NCBI GenBank assembly: GCA_963693285.1 | Contig: OY848919.1 | Coordinates: 744,001 to 808,000 of the forward strand | Length of the DNA: 64,000 nt | Direction of reading: 5' to 3' | Source of the DNA: Xestospongia muta | Lineage: Eukaryota > Porifera > Demospongiae > Haplosclerida > Petrosiidae | Shown here: in pieces, positions 60,194-64,000 of the stretch | How the letters are laid out: each line of letters opens with the position of its first letter | How positions within the stretch are numbered: the stretch's first letter is position 1 | Notes under the pieces: generated by a model | What the model was told of the DNA's origin: nothing | The model's input: the letters and a program-made list of their open reading frames with translations, nothing else | Databases searched by the model: none | Translations under genes and position numbers: made by a program

Positions 60194-61427
60194 CCACATT
60201 ATATGCTTAAAGTAAATCTTGTGTATTTTAAATATCCTCCTGGGGATCAGTCTCAAAGGATTTGAATAAGGGAGGATCCATTATACCAAATTCTTTATTA
60301 AAGATGATGATTATTATTAAGGTATTTGTCTTGTACAATGTACTACTATTACAAGTGGGTGGTAGCAACTGGTAGTATTTTATTGCTTAGCTGTTAACTA
60401 CCAATAGTAATGTAAAGAGAGTGGGTAGAGAAGTGAGAAAAGTAATCAATGATAGTGTATCTTACATGTTGTGTTATATCAAACAGAACAGCAACTAATA
60501 TCGCTCTTGTTACCATCTCTGGATTCTCAACCTAAAAAAATCATTTTATAAGTGAATGGTTTATCTACATATCCACTCGCCCACCTTCCATCCATCCATC
60601 CATCCATTCATCCATCCATCTATCCATCCATTCATCTACAATAACAATATTGAAAGTCGACTTAATATCACAAATTGATATACTAGACATCATTTTCAAA
60701 GGTTATGTACATAACATAGCAATGACATAGTACATACTGATGTACATTTACATGTACATGTAAATGTATACATGTATGTAATTACACCATAGTAAATGCT
60801 GACTTGGCAAAAATTGCTAGTACACTTTTTAACTTAAAAACATGATTATATAAAACTATTTCTTGTGCCTGCATTAATCATCTTTAAGACTCTGTTAATT
60901 TATTTAAATGATGTACTTCATCGACGAAAATATCAAAAAAACATGTGATCGTAAATATGTAGCCCATGCATGCCCCAGCATGCCTTCAAATTCAATACAA
61001 GACTTATCCATGTTTTTAGCTGACTTAAGGTTTGGAATTAACTATTTACTCTTGCATTGTGTATTGCAGCTGGTACATATTGTGGTGAGTGAACACAACG
61101 ATGACTTAAATTCCTCTATCACTTGTTAAAATCTTACAATTTTAACTGTAATATCACGACCACAGATATTGATATGAGACACCAGTTCATCCATCAACTC
61201 TTCCACTTTAACTCCCTAGACAACACAACAATCATTAACCATTGTTATAATAACCAATATTATATTATGCATTATTAATATTATATCTGTTTTTTCTGAC
61301 TAACAAGACATTTGGCAATAAAAGTAGTTTTGCCAACTTTCTCATGTCCACATACAGCAACAGTCACTTCAGTTCTAAAGAGGAAAGAATGATATATACG
61401 AGCCTTTTGTTAATCTTACCCATCCAT
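52390..61427 (-). CDS. LRRK1-like Roc-COR protein with extra N-terminal GTPase domain and degenerate kinase
   Basis: About 1,890 aa, in-phase exons 61420-61427, 61305-61374, 61138-61215, 60466-60531, 59519-59647, 59345-59467, 59255-59299, 58862-59002, 58250-58810, 57829-58098, then about 56966-57779, 56109-56844, 55202-55949, 54951-55152, 54752-54895, 54560-54619, 53393-54507, 52615-52818, 52390-52563. Domains: residues 1-160 Ras/Rab-like (P-loop GHEKVGKTTF, G4 GTKADL, then IPYYEICK), with no DxxG switch; a short linker; LRRs (LQLLNLSQNEIAALP, IKHLDLSYNK); Roc GTPase (GPEKVGKSTLI, DLWDFSG, FTHMD); COR; a kinase-like domain (LAMELSPHGSLRRYL, LNYHYITCDNIFLW, KLSDVGLT, FGLLLFELSVG); and a WD40 propeller ending WVGTRSGYILLLDAAA. 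Compared with LRRK1 (FCDLKSDN), the catalytic Asp is Tyr and Lys is Thr; no glycine loop or APE is visible. LRRKs are Rab-directed kinases at membranes; this one is probably a scaffold or pseudokinase (inference). Confidence 0.87.
53068..53183. repeat. Imperfect inverted repeat, about 55-bp stem
   Basis: Left arm from 53068 (gtttgttaaagtatg...cagctgtttatttattgtcc) pairs with the right arm ending 53183 (ggacaataaataaacacagctg...ctttaacaaac), with small bulges and a loop of a few bases around 53123. It lies in the LRRK-like intron 52819-53392. Confidence 0.85.
60155..60186 (+). repeat. (CA)n microsatellite
   Basis: CA repeat in the LRRK-like intron 59648-60465. Confidence 0.9.
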
Positions 61428-61907
61428 AGTCGGCTTGAATTAGATGGGAGGAGCTGAAATATTTAGAGGAGGAGCTAGTTATGAGGAATTATGGAGAGAA
61501 TGTAATATTCATTGTTGTTTTGCTCACATAAGAAGCGAAAAAGGTAATCTCGCTGACAGTGTTCAGTAGTGCACCTTAGTTCGCTACGAGACAAAACTCA
61601 GAGAAGAGAGGAAATTTAAAGCTGCTGTTTATTAAATTGTGGTTATTTCTCACTGAACAGGTGCTTACTTTGCCGTCAATAGCAGGTTAGTAATGGTAAA
61701 GACGTTATTTTTGTTCTTAAGCTATTGCATTAAAGTCTCATACATAGTATATAGCACTCTATAATGTCAAATTGTACATAGAGTTTTGTTATTGTATCTG
61801 TCATGCTACTGTTTTGCCTCTAAACGCTTGAATCCTTTCATATGCCAGTGACAAGAATTTGCCTTAAGTAAACAACGCTATTGTTTTACTCTAGTTACAC
61901 AACAGAC
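61428..61907. promoter_or_regulatory. Divergent promoter, LRRK-like / WD40-only gene
   Basis: 480 bp between the two start codons. On the plus strand a non-coding exon probably ends at the GTTAGT donor near 61685, and the next exon begins after the ctctag acceptor near 61893, 14 bases before the ATG. The rest is presumed promoter. No core elements were recognised. Confidence 0.5.
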
Positions 61908-62980
61908 ATGGAGCCTTTGGGATGGAAGGTGCAGGAGTTACCTATCAATCCAAAGGAGATGATCCTCATTACAGAGTCTATTTCCAGTCCAACAAGTCCC
62001 ACTCCTAATCCCACGTCATCACTGAGTTCGGACAGTGGTTTGGGAAGCAGACCAGAGAGCATTGGCAGTCCAACAACTAGCATAGGTAGCCCAATAACTA
62101 GTTTTGATCAATCATTAAGTTTGGATGTTATGGACCTATCCAGTCCACGTCCCAATTTACCATTTTATTCTCAACGCATTCTCACATCTAGTGGACCAGG
62201 TTTTTCACTCGGTCTCATAAACTGTGAAACAGGAACAATGGATCGACTTCTTGTACCAGTACCAAGTCAAATCCTGGACTCGCCTTCAATGGACTTAATG
62301 TCATTTACTCTGTCGGAGATACTAAGTATGTGTATGATGGGAGACAGTCAGTTGTGGGTGGGTACTGACCACGGCACTCTACATTGTTTTGAGATCTCAC
62401 ACGATCGGAATCAGTCAAACTATAAATTAAAACAGCACACATTTATTGCTATTAACGAACCAATCATAAGTATCACAACACGACCCACAGAGTATTCTTT
62501 ACCACACCATGAGTTGAGTCCAACCTCCTCTACCCCTTTGTCTACCCAAACTGGTCATCCTAATAGTGAAGTACTCCTTGGAGTACCATACGGGTATATT
62601 GTAATACTTAAAGGTGAAGTTGATCAGAGAGGACGCTTAAAAGATCCATTAGAAAAAATGTCCAGGAGAATCATTCGACTCACCAACTCACCTGTGGACT
62701 GTGCAGTTAATTGTATAGTACATTCAGTACACAACAAAGAAGAAGCTTATTGGTGTGCGTGTGGAGGAAGTATAATTGTATTGAAGTCTTCAAACTGGAA
62801 ACAAACGGCACACATAGATATCAGACGGGGACAACCTGTTGGTCTAACAGAAGGCTCGTCTCAAGAGGTGATACAATTATTGTCAACAGAAATTGGTATT
62901 TGGAGTGCATTATCGATGAGTTCGACAGTAACTCTTTGGAATAAAGCGGACTACACTCCAATAATACAGTTAACATACTG
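61908..62980 (+). CDS. LRRK-type WD40/beta-propeller protein, 3' end outside the window
   Basis: ATG at 61908 opens a 357-codon exon ending at a GTAAGA donor (62980/62981). If not spliced, a stop follows at 62982-62984. Residues about 20-75 are Ser/Pro-rich and low complexity; the rest is a WD40-like region with LWVGTDHGTLHCFEI, VLLGVPYGYIVILKG, YWCACGGSIIVLKSS and IGIWSALSMSSTVTLWN. The same blocks occur in the same order in the C-terminus of the divergent LRRK-like gene (IWVGTENGLMGSVYVF, TLVGLANGTIILFMG, IWSACGDNLEVFDS, RGVWTVTRRSTMLSLWD), and both exons end at the same point of the alignment, so the gene very likely continues past the edge. No kinase, Roc or LRR sequence precedes it. ARHGEF10-type propellers are the main alternative relative. 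Confidence 0.72.
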
Positions 62981-62984
62981 GTAA

Positions 62985-64000
62985 GATGACTGATAATGGA
63001 CTTTGTTAGAATTAATGTGTGTGTGGTCTATGTTGATAATATCAGTTCTGAGTATTATCATATCACAAACACCTACAATTGGGTCCACTTTATATTACAT
63101 TGGGACATTGGACACCATCCTTTGTATGGTCTATGAGATATCCTCAATATAGTAGTTGTATAATACACTCAAGTATTGGTATGTATCATATCACAAACAT
63201 CTACAATTGAGTCCACTTATATTACAATAGGACATTTGACACCATCCTTTGTATGGTCTATGAGATATCCTCAATATAGTAGTTGTATAATACACTCAAG
63301 TATTGGTATGTATCATATCACAAACATCTACAATTGAGTCCACTTATATTACAATAGGACATTTGACACCATCCTTTGTATGGTCTATGAGATATCCTCA
63401 ATATAGAGGCTATATAATACACCAAATATTAATAGGTATCTTAATATAGTGGGCATCCTTTATATTTAAAGTCACTTTGTTTATGTAAAGACCACATGTT
63501 TGGTATCTTTACCTTGAAAGAAGCACCTAGTAATCATCAATGTTGACATAATACTCTGATGATAAACAATATCATTATACAAATGTCAGCATCCTTAATA
63601 AGATCATGATGCTATACGGTAAAGACCAATGCTAAAGAAGACCATTGCTTTGTATGTGTGTGTGTGTGAAGGGTACATGTCTCTCTTCTATTTTAGTGTT
63701 GTTATAATATTGTTATCTGGTAAACCATTATACTAATGTGTATAAAATATATGTACAGATCACATACATATGTCAAATTATTTATGGTGGTTAATTTAAG
63801 GAAGCCAAAACAACAGATTGATTACATACAGGCCTCTTCTGTGGAATGTCTGCACATGTTCAACATGTGATGAGAACTTGTTTAGCATGCTTACTTAAAA
63901 AGTAACTGAAAGAAAAATGTTAGTATTTCTTGCAGAAGGTTTAGATTATAAATGGAGTCTGTACTATACAGTAGAACCTCGTAAACTATAGGGCCTTGAA
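62985..64000. other. Probable intron of the WD40-only gene, no exon recognised
   Basis: After the donor at 62981 there is about 1 kb without a coding exon I can support. It is dominated by a three-copy tandem repeat (63055-63425) and AT-rich sequence. Confidence 0.45.
63055..63425 (+). repeat. Roughly 118-bp tandem repeat, three copies
   Basis: Units contain catatcacaaacatctacaa, ggacatttgacaccatcctt and gatatcctcaatatagtagt. The last segment also occurs twice at 2693-2765, within an OCA2 intron. Confidence 0.9.

Noticed and set aside
58862..61427. Separate small-GTPase gene upstream of the LRRK-like gene
   Set aside because: Exons join in phase without a stop, and no start or promoter gap separates them from the LRR exon; the fusion is kept as the better model but needs cDNA.

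Overview
The window looks like AT-rich nuclear DNA of an early-branching animal, most likely a demosponge. This rests on animal gene families (AF4/FMR2, LRRK, soluble guanylate cyclase, a Mastermind-like protein, OCA2, UNC45), many short GT-AG introns, gene spacings of a few hundred bases, and many simple repeats. The species is inference; no alignment could be run. For intron-containing genes, feature coordinates run from start to stop codon and the exons are given in the evidence. Where exons are listed individually, acceptor, donor and reading phase were checked by hand.

Layout: (1) 30-4211 +, 3' part of an OCA2/P-protein anion transporter. (2) 4867-8570 -, secreted BPI/LBP-like lipid-binding protein. 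(3) 9123-15796 +, beta-2-type soluble guanylate cyclase with a long extra tail. (4) 16052-20643 -, NFXL1-like zinc-finger membrane protein. (5) 20707-23538 +, intronless UNC45 myosin chaperone, 63 bp head-to-head with (4). (6, 7) 23848-25150 and 26602-28304 -, tandem FAXDC2-like sterol/fatty-acid hydroxylases. (8) 28697-44885 +, AF4/FMR2 (AFF) scaffold in 22 exons, 1,131 codons. (9) 45359-52090 +, candidate Mastermind-like coactivator. (10) 52390-61427 -, LRRK1-like protein of about 1,890 aa with an additional N-terminal Ras/Rab-like GTPase domain and a kinase domain lacking catalytic residues. (11) 61908 to beyond the window +, a protein made largely of an LRRK-type WD40/beta-propeller segment, head-to-head with (10).

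The genes are mostly arranged as convergent and divergent pairs with very short shared promoters and 3' ends, some of which probably overlap. They do not form one pathway. Groups that may be linked are the FAXDC2 duplicates, the NFXL1/UNC45 divergent pair, the AFF and Mastermind-like transcription coactivators in tandem, and the LRRK-like gene with its WD40-only neighbour.

Repeats are mostly intronic. Long (CT)n runs repeatedly serve as the pyrimidine tract of 3' splice sites. A 60-bp minisatellite occurs at three places. One array duplicates an exon's 5' splice site five times. (GGAT)n, (TGTC)n and (TTA)n tracts are also present. The strongest candidates for something undescribed are the LRRK-like double-GTPase/pseudokinase gene and its divergent WD40-only partner.
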